Assembly: GCA_937885175.1 (NCBI GenBank)
Contig: CAKZZO010000095.1
Span: forward strand, 1-64,000
Direction: 5' to 3'
Length of the DNA: 64,000 nucleotides
Source of the DNA: an uncultured Treponema sp.
GTDB taxonomy: Bacteria > Spirochaetota > Spirochaetia > Treponematales > Treponemataceae
Shown: piece after piece, positions 20,401 to 28,060 of the stretch
Numbering within the stretch: position 1 is the first letter of the stretch
Layout: the number at the start of each line of letters is the position of its first letter
Notes under the pieces: generated by a model
What the model saw: the letters and a program-made list of their open reading frames with translations, nothing else
Databases searched by the model: none
What the model was told of the DNA's origin: nothing
Made by a program: the position numbers and the translations under genes

Positions 20401-21131
20401 TGAACCGCTTTGCTGAGGAAAAGAATCACATTGATTCCATGGAACGTGATTTTGACCGCCTGTTGGAATTGAGCGGCACAATGGATGCAAAAATCCGCGA
20501 ACTGACTACTACCAGTGATGACTTGCAGTCAATTCAGACAGAAGTGCGTAAATTCCAAAATACATTGGGTGACATTTCCAGCCGCTACGACCGTCTGGAA
20601 AAGAAACAGGATGATATTCAGCAGGTGGCGGCTGATGTGGACAAGGCCTTTGAAAACCTCAAGGATTTGGAAAACCGTCTGAACGAGGTAAGCCGCCAGT
20701 CTGCCACCTTGCCTGATGCCATTCGTGATGTGCAGCGCAATATTGAAACCCTTATGTCCAACAATGGACGCATTAACGATGCAGTGGACAAAATTACTTC
20801 ATTGCAGTCTTTGCTGGACGACACTGAACGCCGCGTAGAACAGATTACTTCTGCCCGCGAAGGCATTGGACGCACCGAAACCCGCCTGCAAAACATGGAT
20901 GCGGAAATTGACAAGAAGATGGATTTGCTGCTTAAAGCAACGCGGAGTGAGATGGAGCGGAGCAGTGCTTCATCCCCTGTGGCGGCATCTTCTTCCAGCG
21001 GTTCCATTACACCTCAGGACAGGGAGACAATTATTGCGCTGAAACGCCGCGGCTGGACAGTGGACGATATTGCCCGCCGCATGAAGCGCAGCGTAGGCGA
21101 GGTAGAATTGATTTTGGAAATGCCCAACTAA
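17433..21131 (+). CDS. Giant membrane-anchored coiled-coil protein (spirochaete type)
   Basis: A 1232-residue protein that is almost entirely alpha-helical coiled coil, rich in E, K, Q, L, A and D with heptad-like spacing. Residues about 12-33 form a single N-terminal transmembrane segment (VVVLAAFISTAISVTVIFLF). The last 35 residues (TIIALKRRGWTVDDIARRMK) look like a small helix-turn-helix. It resembles the large spirochaetal coiled-coil proteins (annotated elsewhere as SpiroCoCo), recognised here by architecture only. It might be a cytoplasmic filament or scaffold linked to the inner membrane. The start is uncertain: TTG 17433 gives a basic N-terminus but lacks a ribosome binding site; GTG 17475 follows GGTGGGG. 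Its stop shares two bases with the ispDF stop on the other strand. Confidence 0.72.
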   Translation: MRARLGEFLGGVKKVVVLAAFISTAISVTVIFLFRALDKNTNSMDKVRRYSNGRIEEFDRYFKEQAQELNGVSADLETRQNTATAAVKRLENQIADFKKISAGFDKEFSAVNNIGAKIEKYEAVMNELLEMTARAEENLEILKTETRVIDDLKDQLDEQKRLVDSIEKKIPQINEKFTDSNQKHLQRIATELLNQYNTRAEQIDTATKAAADRTDKVLAKIETDIQAAYINAAKKAENLEDTAFRNLSTKAQSRADAYQREMTEKLKELESQLHAKTGELNQSLKGETDFIKRQVTESLQQAKALATELKSENNGNGKSLETIRASLEKQIAELRSRYENLYQKAIANADEKETAAYQRFETISAGHLESYTSLVKGKIKSLQDEVNGKVTSLQGEVHGKVTAMQDDVNAKVLSLNSDVDDKMKQLRSNMQSALAAVQQTLDDSSTGATATAERIAKTAEQANAELTAFQQQADEKIKVINDRLADMTKVLSDTYDTKQTELLDIVDKQLTEYRKNMEYRFGKLEQVGTDVDALEKNLRETMESTQQRVIGDFTSFVAAQEQKQADFARTVKLNNDDLAAQIAVLEKNLAEIKETASDNVSATLKDFEENFGADLKKRSDQIDDDLNVWRQNLDSKLTVLSGDFENSRSDLEKKYTDELKARIAELESKNREQAEKYEANFAQSQNAIQQKVTEVEQFIRNFSDKAQADLQTATDNSDAMVKAHLENYNQRINEMIEKTEKEAGAKLAELEQNLLSRRETNDATISSMESEFVTWRSTLKGQLEQNRDLFAKQLQTLKTAAEQKMGEIQLVFNQNVSDFQNKTRDKQEEITADIEKLQGQIQESVEDYKNRSSQIVDEMGQLYDNMLKDTQRRVREQNEESDKKLRDLQAQIQAATEANEARETELTMRLQTESNDLQMRFSEIDKQVKAFGAQMQVYQKADQLKAQLDTEISNLKGELAKVDNYQTTVQNLQARFAQIQDLNENVNAKLNRFAEEKNHIDSMERDFDRLLELSGTMDAKIRELTTTSDDLQSIQTEVRKFQNTLGDISSRYDRLEKKQDDIQQVAADVDKAFENLKDLENRLNEVSRQSATLPDAIRDVQRNIETLMSNNGRINDAVDKITSLQSLLDDTERRVEQITSAREGIGRTETRLQNMDAEIDKKMDLLLKATRSEMERSSASSPVAASSSSGSITPQDRETIIALKRRGWTVDDIARRMKRSVGEVELILEMPN

Positions 21132-22435
21132 TTGCGGGTCAGCAGACAGGTGACAAAGGCTTCAACGACTTTACCGGTGCCTACGTCGCCTGTTTTTTCG
21201 CCAGTCTTTGCCTTTACAAAAACCTGTCCAGCATCTACGCCAAGCACTTGGGCTATGGAAGAACGGACTGCATCCCGATGGGGAAGAAATTTGGGTTCTT
21301 CCAGGGCAATTACGCAGTCCATATTGCCTAGAGTCCAGCCCGCTGCCTTAATGTCTTTCCATACCGTCTGCAAAAGCATTTTTGAGTCAGCGTCTTTCCA
21401 TTTGGCATCGCTGGGCGGAAAGTATGAGCCAATGTCGCCAAGGGCGGCGGCTCCCAGTAGCGCATCGGTAATTGCGTGTAGCAGTACATCTCCATCAGAG
21501 TGACCGGCTTCCCCTTTTTCAAAAGGAATTTCCACGCCGCCCAGCATGAGTTTGCGTCCTTCTACCAAAACATGCTTGTCATAGCCCAAACCAGTGTGAA
21601 TGTTCATGGACTGCTCCTTTGCCGCCTCTTGCGGAATGTCTGAGGGATAGGTGATTTTTTTGTTTTCGCTTGAACCTGCCACAATTTTAGTCACCATGTA
21701 GGTCTTGCCGTCGGCGGCGTATCTGTCCCAGATTTCCGTGTCATCGGTACATTCCCTGTGTTCTGCGGCGGCTGCACGGTGGGCAGTCAGCAAAGGCTTT
21801 AGCCTGAAGACTTGCGGTGTCTGCACGGCGGCAAGATTTGCGCGCACCAGATGGCGGGTGATAAAGCCCCTTTCATCAATTGCTTTTTGGGTGTCCACGG
21901 GTTGCAGGGCGGGAACGGCTGCACCGTAGGCTTCCGCCGCGTTTTTGCAGTCACGGATAATGTCTGCCGAGACAAAAGGGCGCGCGCCATCGTGGATGAA
22001 TACCAGCGGGTTTGCCCCCTTGCCGTGGGCGGAAAGATTTTTTGCCGCCGCTTCGAGGGCATGGAGCACGCTTTCCTGACGGGTTTTTCCGCCGGGAACA
22101 AAAAGAATCAGTGTTTTATTGCAGGCCGCATCGGAGCATATGTTCGCGGCATCTCGTACAGCGGAATCTGCAAAAACTGCCTCACGACATTTTTTTTCGG
22201 CTTTCATGCGGGCTTCTTCTGTTTCTGCGGCAGGATAGGTAATAATGCAGAGTGAAAATGGCAGGGTTTGTAAAAAAATACGGGCGGCAGATGAAAGCAC
22301 CGTACCGCCTTGCATTGGAAGGTATTCTTTTTTTATGCCGCCCATCCTGCTGGAAGCCCCTGCCGCTACTAAAATGAGGACAGGTTTTTCAGCAGGTTTT
22401 TCGGCAACTGCAAGAGACTCAGATTTACTCGTCAT
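21128..22435 (-). CDS. ispDF: Bifunctional IspD-IspF isoprenoid enzyme
   Basis: A 435-residue fusion of two MEP-pathway enzymes. The IspD half (about residues 18-260), 2-C-methyl-D-erythritol 4-phosphate cytidylyltransferase, shows LILVAAGASSRMGG for CTP binding, IHDGARPFVSADII and TPQVFR. The IspF half, from about residue 277, 2,4-cyclodiphosphate synthase, shows GLGYDKH (metal Asp and His), GHSDGDVLLHAITDALLGA and DIGSYFPPSD. ATG 22435 is chosen because upstream in-frame Met codons lie within the carD reading region and encode only Met/Thr repeats. It overlaps the end of carD by 11 nt and is probably translationally coupled to it. Confidence 0.9.
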   Translation of the reverse strand: MTSKSESLAVAEKPAEKPVLILVAAGASSRMGGIKKEYLPMQGGTVLSSAARIFLQTLPFSLCIITYPAAETEEARMKAEKKCREAVFADSAVRDAANICSDAACNKTLILFVPGGKTRQESVLHALEAAAKNLSAHGKGANPLVFIHDGARPFVSADIIRDCKNAAEAYGAAVPALQPVDTQKAIDERGFITRHLVRANLAAVQTPQVFRLKPLLTAHRAAAAEHRECTDDTEIWDRYAADGKTYMVTKIVAGSSENKKITYPSDIPQEAAKEQSMNIHTGLGYDKHVLVEGRKLMLGGVEIPFEKGEAGHSDGDVLLHAITDALLGAAALGDIGSYFPPSDAKWKDADSKMLLQTVWKDIKAAGWTLGNMDCVIALEEPKFLPHRDAVRSSIAQVLGVDAGQVFVKAKTGEKTGDVGTGKVVEAFVTCLLTRN

Positions 22436-23072
22436 CGTCATCCATTGCGTCGTCATCAGTTTCTTCGTCTTCATCCTCATCATCGGAATCATCCCTGGAA
22501 GAACCGAATTCATCTGAGAATTCATCGTCATCATCGTCATCGTTGGGGTCAAGCAGGGGTTTTTTGACGGCTATGGCTCCCAGCGGTTCTAGTTTAGCGT
22601 GAACCATGGATTCCACTTCTTTTTCATTCTTGCCTGTTGCCGATGTGATTTCATCAATCAGCAGTTTGCGTGCGCTGTCATACAACTTGCGTTCAAGAAT
22701 CGGCAGTTCCTTTACCTTTGAGCGGTGATAGAGACAGCGGACAATGCTTGCAATATCCGCAATACTGCCTTTTTTAAGCAAGTCAAGGTTCATCTGATAG
22801 CGCAGTTTCCAGTCTGACGTGACCGGTTCAATTGCCTCTCCTAAAGATTCCAGTGCGGCTAGCGCTTCGTCAGCAGAAACAATGGGGCGAATTCCCAGCA
22901 TTGCGGCATTATCAACAGGAACCATGACAATCATATCAGAGACATCAATGTAAATCTTGTAGTATTGGGTTGTTTTGTCATTGAATTGTTTTTCGAAGAT
23001 TTCGAGGATTCGACCGACACCCTGACTGGGGTATACAATTCTCTGGTCAATATTAAAATTAATTTCACTCAT
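22425..23072 (-). CDS. carD: CarD-family RNA polymerase-binding regulator with acidic tail
   Basis: A 215-residue CarD/CdnL-type protein. Residues about 5-65 (IDQRIVYPSQGVGRILEIFE) form the Tudor-like RNA-polymerase-interacting domain that contacts the beta subunit; the helical DNA-binding part follows (about 70-160). The last 40 residues are almost all Asp and Glu with a few Ser, an unusually long acidic tail. In mycobacteria CarD stabilises the open complex at rRNA promoters. ATG 23072 begins the conserved sequence and lies 2 nt after the predicted +1, so the mRNA appears leaderless; an in-frame ATG at 23090 lies inside the promoter. Confidence 0.88.
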   Translation of the reverse strand: MSEINFNIDQRIVYPSQGVGRILEIFEKQFNDKTTQYYKIYIDVSDMIVMVPVDNAAMLGIRPIVSADEALAALESLGEAIEPVTSDWKLRYQMNLDLLKKGSIADIASIVRCLYHRSKVKELPILERKLYDSARKLLIDEITSATGKNEKEVESMVHAKLEPLGAIAVKKPLLDPNDDDDDDEFSDEFGSSRDDSDDEDEDEETDDDAMDDDDE

Positions 23073-23080
23073 ACTATCAT

Positions 23081-23109
23081 AGTATATCATATTTTCATGG
23101 AACTTGCAA
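23081..23109 (-). promoter_or_regulatory. Predicted carD promoter sharing its -35 with the divergent gene
   Basis: Reading the minus strand, TTGCAA (23109-23104), 17-bp spacer, TATACT (23086-23081), predicted +1 at 23074, two bases before the carD ATG. TTGCAA is self-complementary and is also the -35 for the plus-strand promoter. Confidence 0.6.
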
Positions 23110-23140
23110 TTATTGCACCTTTTCTTTATAGTTAGATACT
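23104..23140 (+). promoter_or_regulatory. Predicted DEAD-box helicase promoter(s)
   Basis: TTGCAA (23104-23109), 17-bp spacer, TATAGT (23127-23132), predicted +1 near 23139. An overlapping alternative is TTGCAC (23113-23118), 16-bp spacer, GATACT (23135-23140), with +1 at 23147, the start codon itself. No Shine-Dalgarno precedes the ATG in either case. Confidence 0.5.
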
Positions 23141-23146
23141 TGTTTT

Positions 23147-25183
23147 ATGGAAGAATTAGAAATCGAACAGACAGAATCAGAGAGCATGCGCAACGATGCT
23201 CTTGAAAGGACAGATGAAATCGACACGGTTGAAGAGGCTGAATCAGCAGATACTGAGGAAATTTCTTTTGAAGATTTAGGCTTGGATGAAGCGACGCTTG
23301 CCGCCGTGGAACGCAAGGGATTCAAAGTGCCCAGTCCTATTCAGGTGCTGGCAATTCCCCGACTTTTGAACGGCGATGCCAATATTATTGCAAAGGCGCG
23401 CACAGGAACGGGAAAGACGGCTGCATTTGGCTTACCCATTGTGCAGCGCATTCGTGGACAAAATGATGGCGTGCGCGCACTGGTGCTGGAACCGACGCGA
23501 GAACTTGCCGTGCAGACTTGTACCGAATTGCAGTCTTTTGGTGACGGAAAATTTCCCCGGGTATGCGTACTCTATGGCGGAGCACCTTATAATAAGCAGA
23601 TAAACGAGCTTAAACGCGGTGTAGAAATTGTCGTGGGAACTCCCGGCCGAGTGCAGGATCATCTGGAGCGGGGAACACTCAAAATCGACAAGATTGATTA
23701 CTTCATTTTGGACGAAGGCGATGAGATGCTGGACATGGGCTTTGTGGAGGATATTGAGGCGATTTTTGCCCAGGCAAATCCCAACAGCCGCATCCTGCTT
23801 TTTAGCGCAACCATGCCCAAACCTATCCTCAAAATTGCCGAGCAGTTCATGGGTGACTACGAAGTTTGTGAGGAAGAAGGTTTTGTAGAAGAACCGCTTT
23901 TAATTGACCAAAGTTGTCTTTTTGTGCGCGAGAGTGAAAAAATCGAAGCCTTGGTGCGTGTGATTGACATTGCCCCTGATTTTTACGGTTTGGTCTTTAC
24001 GCAGACAAAAAATGATGCGGATGCAGTGAGCCGTATGCTGGATGAGCGGGGCTATGATGTTGCCGCCTTGCATGGCGATATTCCTCAGGGACAGAGGGAA
24101 AAAATTCTTGCCCGCTTCCGCAGCAGAAAAACCCGCGTACTGGTGGCGACCGATGTTGCCGCCCGTGGTATTGATATTACTGGCCTAACGCATGTTATAA
24201 ACTATTCCCTGCCTTTTGATGCGGCAACCTATGTGCATCGCATTGGACGAACGGGACGCGCTGGTGCAAAGGGAACAGCCGTTACCTTTGTTCGTCCTGA
24301 AGAACGCCGCCGCCTGGAATACCTTCGCAATGCGGTTCGCCGTGCGGCAAAAGGTGAATTGATTGAAGGCACTATTCCCAGCGTAGACCAGGTGCTGGCT
24401 ACAAAACGCTCTCGTATGCTTGACCAACTCAAGAGGCAATTGGGCGTGTATGTGGTGAACAATATTGAACTGACGGAAGAAAATGCTGCTGTTGAGCGCA
24501 CGGCTTCTACCCACATCGCTGTGGATGAAGTCTACACAAAAATGGCGGAAGAACTCTGTGAAACTCAGGACGCAAAGGAAGTGCTTGCAGGCGTTCTTTC
24601 TGCATGGTATGGAAAAACTTTGGACAAAAGTCATTACGGCGAAATCCGGGAATACAGGGGTGGCAAGCCGCTTCGCGGTGGAAAAGGTGGACAGGCTTTT
24701 GTACCTGATCCGAATCAGAAACGCATTTATGTGCAGTTGGGTAAGCGTGACGGCTACAATGCACGGGCACTGGCGGCATATTTTAGCGGACTTTTGCATA
24801 TCCCCGGTCACAAAGTTGACCGCATTGAAGTGACGCAGAATTTCAGTCTTCTCAGCCTGCCAAAGGATTCAGCAGAGCGAGTGCTGCAGCTGGCAAAGCG
24901 TGACCACTCACTTCCTCATATTCATCTGGACACGCAGGAAAACGGGTCTGACGGCTTTGAAAAAGCCTCCCGTGGTGAACGTGGCGGAAAGCACGCTTTT
25001 GCAGGCAGAGACGATGGATTTGAACATGGAGGTCGCCGCCGTGACTCTGACAGGGGAGAGCGTGACGGTAAAAAATCCCGTGGCTTTAAGAATGAACACG
25101 GACGGGCAAAAGTGCATACCCCTACGGAAAGGGTCGGAGCGAGCGCATATAAAAAGTCAAATCGGAAGAAAAACGAATTTTAA
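23147..25183 (+). CDS. DEAD-box RNA helicase, CsdA/DbpA-like
   Basis: A 678-residue ATP-dependent RNA helicase. An acidic N-terminal 40 residues precede the core: Q motif FKVPSPIQ, Walker A ARTGTGKT, PTREL, TPGR, motif II read as DEGD rather than DEAD, SAT, ARGIDI and HRIGRTGRAG. After the core there is a DbpA-type RNA-binding fold (RIYVQLGKRDGYNARALA) and a basic Arg/Gly/Asp/Lys tail from about residue 605. Such proteins remodel rRNA during ribosome assembly or act in cold adaptation and mRNA decay. The gene is divergent from carD and its stop overlaps the next ATG. Confidence 0.92.
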   Translation: MEELEIEQTESESMRNDALERTDEIDTVEEAESADTEEISFEDLGLDEATLAAVERKGFKVPSPIQVLAIPRLLNGDANIIAKARTGTGKTAAFGLPIVQRIRGQNDGVRALVLEPTRELAVQTCTELQSFGDGKFPRVCVLYGGAPYNKQINELKRGVEIVVGTPGRVQDHLERGTLKIDKIDYFILDEGDEMLDMGFVEDIEAIFAQANPNSRILLFSATMPKPILKIAEQFMGDYEVCEEEGFVEEPLLIDQSCLFVRESEKIEALVRVIDIAPDFYGLVFTQTKNDADAVSRMLDERGYDVAALHGDIPQGQREKILARFRSRKTRVLVATDVAARGIDITGLTHVINYSLPFDAATYVHRIGRTGRAGAKGTAVTFVRPEERRRLEYLRNAVRRAAKGELIEGTIPSVDQVLATKRSRMLDQLKRQLGVYVVNNIELTEENAAVERTASTHIAVDEVYTKMAEELCETQDAKEVLAGVLSAWYGKTLDKSHYGEIREYRGGKPLRGGKGGQAFVPDPNQKRIYVQLGKRDGYNARALAAYFSGLLHIPGHKVDRIEVTQNFSLLSLPKDSAERVLQLAKRDHSLPHIHLDTQENGSDGFEKASRGERGGKHAFAGRDDGFEHGGRRRDSDRGERDGKKSRGFKNEHGRAKVHTPTERVGASAYKKSNRKKNEF

Positions 25184-25374
25184 TGGACGAGATGCAGTCT
25201 TTTTACGCAGAAATGCGTAGCATACTCAAAGCATATCCACGTCGCATTGAAGGCAAAATCATTCAGCAGGGCGGATTTTCCATCCTGCATGAATGTGCTC
25301 ACAAATGGGAACTGCCACCGCAAAAAGTGCATGACCTCTATGTGGCGGCAGAGCGGTACTGGAAAAACGGTTAG
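25183..25374 (+). CDS. Small conserved-looking protein of unknown function
   Basis: A 63-residue protein whose ATG overlaps the helicase TAA by one base (TAATG), so it is very likely translated by coupling. The sequence is compositionally normal and helical, with a single CAHKWELPPQKVHDLY segment. I do not recognise a family. Its TAG stop lies within the TTAG tetranucleotide that also contains, on the other strand, the TAA stop of the PTS gene. Confidence 0.6.
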   Translation: MDEMQSFYAEMRSILKAYPRRIEGKIIQQGGFSILHECAHKWELPPQKVHDLYVAAERYWKNG

Positions 25375-26510
25375 CTTTCCAGCTTCATGTCTCCAGGCTT
25401 AATCCATTCCTTAATGAACATGTATTTGTATATTCCATAACTCAGGACTGCTGGCAGGATAAAGTCGATAATCAGCATTTTGACGATAATAACCCATGAC
25501 GCCGTTTCATCAGCCATAGCCTGATAGGTCATAATCTGGCCGACAAGACCGCTGGTACCCATGCCGCTTCCTGCGGGGAGCGTCTTCATTTTTAGGAGAC
25601 AGGTTGCAATGGGACCGGTAATGGCAGACGCAAGAGTTGGCGGAATCCAAATCTTGGGGTTTTTGGCGATGTTGGGAATCTGCAGCATGGAAGTGCCGAT
25701 GCCCTGGGCAAAGAGACCGTTAAAGCCATTGTCTGCAAAACTGATGACCGCAAAGCCAATCATCTGCGCAGAACAGCCCGCCGTTGCCGCTCCTCCTGCA
25801 AGTCCGGTCAAGCCCAGCATGATGCCGATGGCCGCCGAAGAAATGGGAAGGGTAAGAATCATGCCCATGACGACGCTCAGAATAATGCCCATAAAGAAGG
25901 GCTGGAGTTCCGTTGCCAGATTGATGGCGTTTCCCAGTATACGCGCACTTGCTGCAAGCGGCGGTCCAAAAATGACTGCCACAATCGCACCAGAAATAAT
26001 CGTCACGGCTGGTACTACCAAAATGTCTACTTTTGTCTTTTGGAATACGAGACGCCCCAGTTCTGCACCAACCAAAGCCGCCACAAAAGCGGAAAGCGGG
26101 TCGCCAGGACCTGCCAGAGTGATTGCACCTGTCTCAGACACAAAGGCAAAAGACTGGGACGTTACCGCGGCGATAAATTTGGGCGCATAGGCACCGATTG
26201 TACCCGTCAGAATGCTTCCGTAGACAGCCAGTTTTGGGGCACCCAGAGCATGAGCCACACCTACGGCTATACCCGCTCCGGTAAAGACGGTCAGCAGCTG
26301 TCCGATTTTAATCAAAAACTGACCGATGTAGACCAATACCTTGTGTCCACTAGAGCAAGTTGCAAGACCGTCCACAAGGTTCAGCGTGTCTGCTGCAGGA
26401 AAAAACTTTCCCACTTGGCCGATAATCAGACCAATGATGAGCGTTGAAAAGAGACCGAGCGCCATACCACCCAGTGCATCCACCAAATACCGTTTGACGT
26501 ACGTATTCAT
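25371..26510 (-). CDS. Orphan PTS IIC-like membrane protein (EIIC_2 type)
   Basis: A 379-residue polytopic membrane protein with about ten hydrophobic segments, Gly- and Ala-rich, matching the PTS EIIC_2 family of putative sugar permeases in segments such as GPGDPLSAFVAALVGAELGR, LPISSAAIGIMLGLTGLAGG and KIWIPPTLASAITGPIATCL. The start at 26510 is fixed by GGAGGA 4 nt upstream. No IIA or IIB gene lies nearby, so it either works with distant components or transports without phosphorylation. The leader contains a GGCAG/CTGCC hairpin near 26570-26585. It is downstream of hisF on the same strand but separated by 148 nt and a hairpin. Confidence 0.72.
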   Translation of the reverse strand: MNTYVKRYLVDALGGMALGLFSTLIIGLIIGQVGKFFPAADTLNLVDGLATCSSGHKVLVYIGQFLIKIGQLLTVFTGAGIAVGVAHALGAPKLAVYGSILTGTIGAYAPKFIAAVTSQSFAFVSETGAITLAGPGDPLSAFVAALVGAELGRLVFQKTKVDILVVPAVTIISGAIVAVIFGPPLAASARILGNAINLATELQPFFMGIILSVVMGMILTLPISSAAIGIMLGLTGLAGGAATAGCSAQMIGFAVISFADNGFNGLFAQGIGTSMLQIPNIAKNPKIWIPPTLASAITGPIATCLLKMKTLPAGSGMGTSGLVGQIMTYQAMADETASWVIIVKMLIIDFILPAVLSYGIYKYMFIKEWIKPGDMKLES

Positions 26511-26636
26511 GCCGTCCTCCGAGAAAAATAAATTGTAAAGGGGAAGTGATAGGAGCGTTCGTGGGCTCGTTAGGCAGTAGTTCTGCCGACTTCTTGTGAT
26601 TGATGGAAAATATATCAGAAATGCAGATAAAGCACA

Positions 26637-26657
26637 AGGGAGGCAAAGACCTCCCTT
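26637..26657 (-). terminator. Hairpin after hisF
   Basis: AGGGAGG and CCTCCCT enclose a CAAAGA loop immediately past the hisF stop. On the minus strand the hairpin is followed by TTGTGCTTT, a moderate U tract. On the plus strand it is followed by TTTTT, so it may also stop antisense transcription. Confidence 0.5.
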
Positions 26658-26658
26658 T

Positions 26659-27423
26659 TTACAGTCTGACAGGAACTCCTGCTGTATGCAAGTCTTTTTT
26701 GATGCTGTCAACCGTATAGCCCATGCTGTGCACCATGCTGGCAATGAGTGCGGCATCTGCCTTGCCCTGAGTCAGTACGTCAGCCAGATGCTGGGAACTT
26801 CCGCCACCACCTGATGCAATTACGGGAACAGGAACGCTTTCTGCAATCATGCGGGTAAGGTTCAGTTCGTAGCCCTGCCTTACGCCGTCCGCATCAATTG
26901 AATTCAGGACGATTTCGCCTGCGCCCAGTTCCACGGCTCTGATTGCCCATTCCTTTGCGTCCAGTTCTGTCTTTACGCGACCGCCGTTGATGTAGACACG
27001 GTAGCCTGAGGGTGCAGTCTCGTCTCGGGCGGCATCCATTCCCAGCACAATGCATTGGTTTCCAAAGATGCGGGCGCCTTCGCTGATAAGCTGTGGGTTT
27101 TTGACTGCCTGTGAGTTCAGGCTTATTTTTTCCGCGCCCGCCAGAATCGTTGACCGTATGTCCTCAATTGTGCCGATGCCGCCGCCCACGCAGAAGGGGA
27201 TGAAGACCTTGCTTGCTACGCGGCTGATGAGGTCAAGAATCGGTCCGCGTCCACGGGCACTTGCCATGATGTCGTAAAAGACCAGTTCATCTACGCCCTG
27301 ACGGTAGTATTCCGCCGCCATGTCCACCGGATCGCCTATGTCCACGTTGTTCTGAAACTTTACGCCTTTTGTGGTGCGTCCGTCCTTTACGTCCAGACAG
27401 ACGATGATTCGTTTCTTCAGCAT
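26659..27423 (-). CDS. hisF: Imidazole glycerol phosphate synthase cyclase subunit HisF
   Basis: A 254-residue TIM barrel that joins PRFAR and ammonia to give imidazole glycerol phosphate and AICAR, linking histidine and purine synthesis. Conserved features include CLDVKDG with catalytic Asp and following KGVKF, DELVFYDI, CVGGGI, GMDAA with the second catalytic Asp, and the phosphate-binding ASGGGGS. ATG 27423 has GGGAG upstream and overlaps the hisH stop by 7 nt, as expected for two subunits made in equal amounts. No other his genes occur in the window. Confidence 0.93.
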   Translation of the reverse strand: MLKKRIIVCLDVKDGRTTKGVKFQNNVDIGDPVDMAAEYYRQGVDELVFYDIMASARGRGPILDLISRVASKVFIPFCVGGGIGTIEDIRSTILAGAEKISLNSQAVKNPQLISEGARIFGNQCIVLGMDAARDETAPSGYRVYINGGRVKTELDAKEWAIRAVELGAGEIVLNSIDADGVRQGYELNLTRMIAESVPVPVIASGGGGSSQHLADVLTQGKADAALIASMVHSMGYTVDSIKKDLHTAGVPVRL

Positions 27424-28052
27424 GACGCACTCCCGATATAGTTTTGCAGAATCTGTAATCCAGCCTTGCCTGATTTTTCCGGGTGAAACTGAAAGGCTGT
27501 TATTGAGCCGCATGACACGCAGGCAGGAACAAGACAGCCATAGTCGGTGCTTGCCTTGATGATGCTTTTGTCTCTGGGTTGAATCACATAGGAATGTACA
27601 AAATAAAAGTCGCTGTGCTCTGGAATTCCGTCAAAGAGAGGATGTCCGCCGTTGGTGTAGGTCAAATCGTTCCATCCCATGTGGGGCACTTTGAGTTCAG
27701 GGGATTTTTTTTCATCGCTCCAGATGCTTGCAAAGTGACGAATGGTGCCCGGAAGCAGACCAAGGCAGTCCACGTTGCCTTCTTCCGAATGTTCAAAAAT
27801 AATTTGGGAGCCGAGACAGATGCCCATAAGGGGTTTTTGTGCCTGAGCCCATTCCCGTAAAAATGAGTCAAAACCGGTTTTTTTAAGCTGTTCCATGGCA
27901 TATGCTGCTTCTCCCACGCCAGGAAAAATCAGCTTGTCGGCATGCTCCAAGTCGCGGGGATTTTTTGAAAGCAGGTATTCTGCCCCAAGGGAAGACAATG
28001 CCCGCTCCACGCTCTTGATGTTGCCTGCGTTGTAATCGACAATTCCTATCAT
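27417..28052 (-). CDS. hisH: Imidazole glycerol phosphate synthase glutaminase subunit HisH
   Basis: A 211-residue class I glutamine amidotransferase. The nucleophile Cys is in GICLGSQIIFE and the His and Glu of the triad are in FHPEKSG near the C-terminus. The N-terminal IGIVDYNAGNIKSVERAL is typical of HisH. It supplies ammonia to HisF. There is no Shine-Dalgarno before ATG 28052; instead a consensus-like promoter places +1 at 28054, so the hisHF message appears leaderless. Confidence 0.93.
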   Translation of the reverse strand: MIGIVDYNAGNIKSVERALSSLGAEYLLSKNPRDLEHADKLIFPGVGEAAYAMEQLKKTGFDSFLREWAQAQKPLMGICLGSQIIFEHSEEGNVDCLGLLPGTIRHFASIWSDEKKSPELKVPHMGWNDLTYTNGGHPLFDGIPEHSDFYFVHSYVIQPRDKSIIKASTDYGCLVPACVSCGSITAFQFHPEKSGKAGLQILQNYIGSASC

Positions 28053-28060
28053 ACGGGCAA

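Noticed and set aside
22436..22552. 39-residue N-terminal extension of ispDF
   Set aside because: Encodes only Met/Thr-rich sequence that results from reading the carD acidic tail in another frame.
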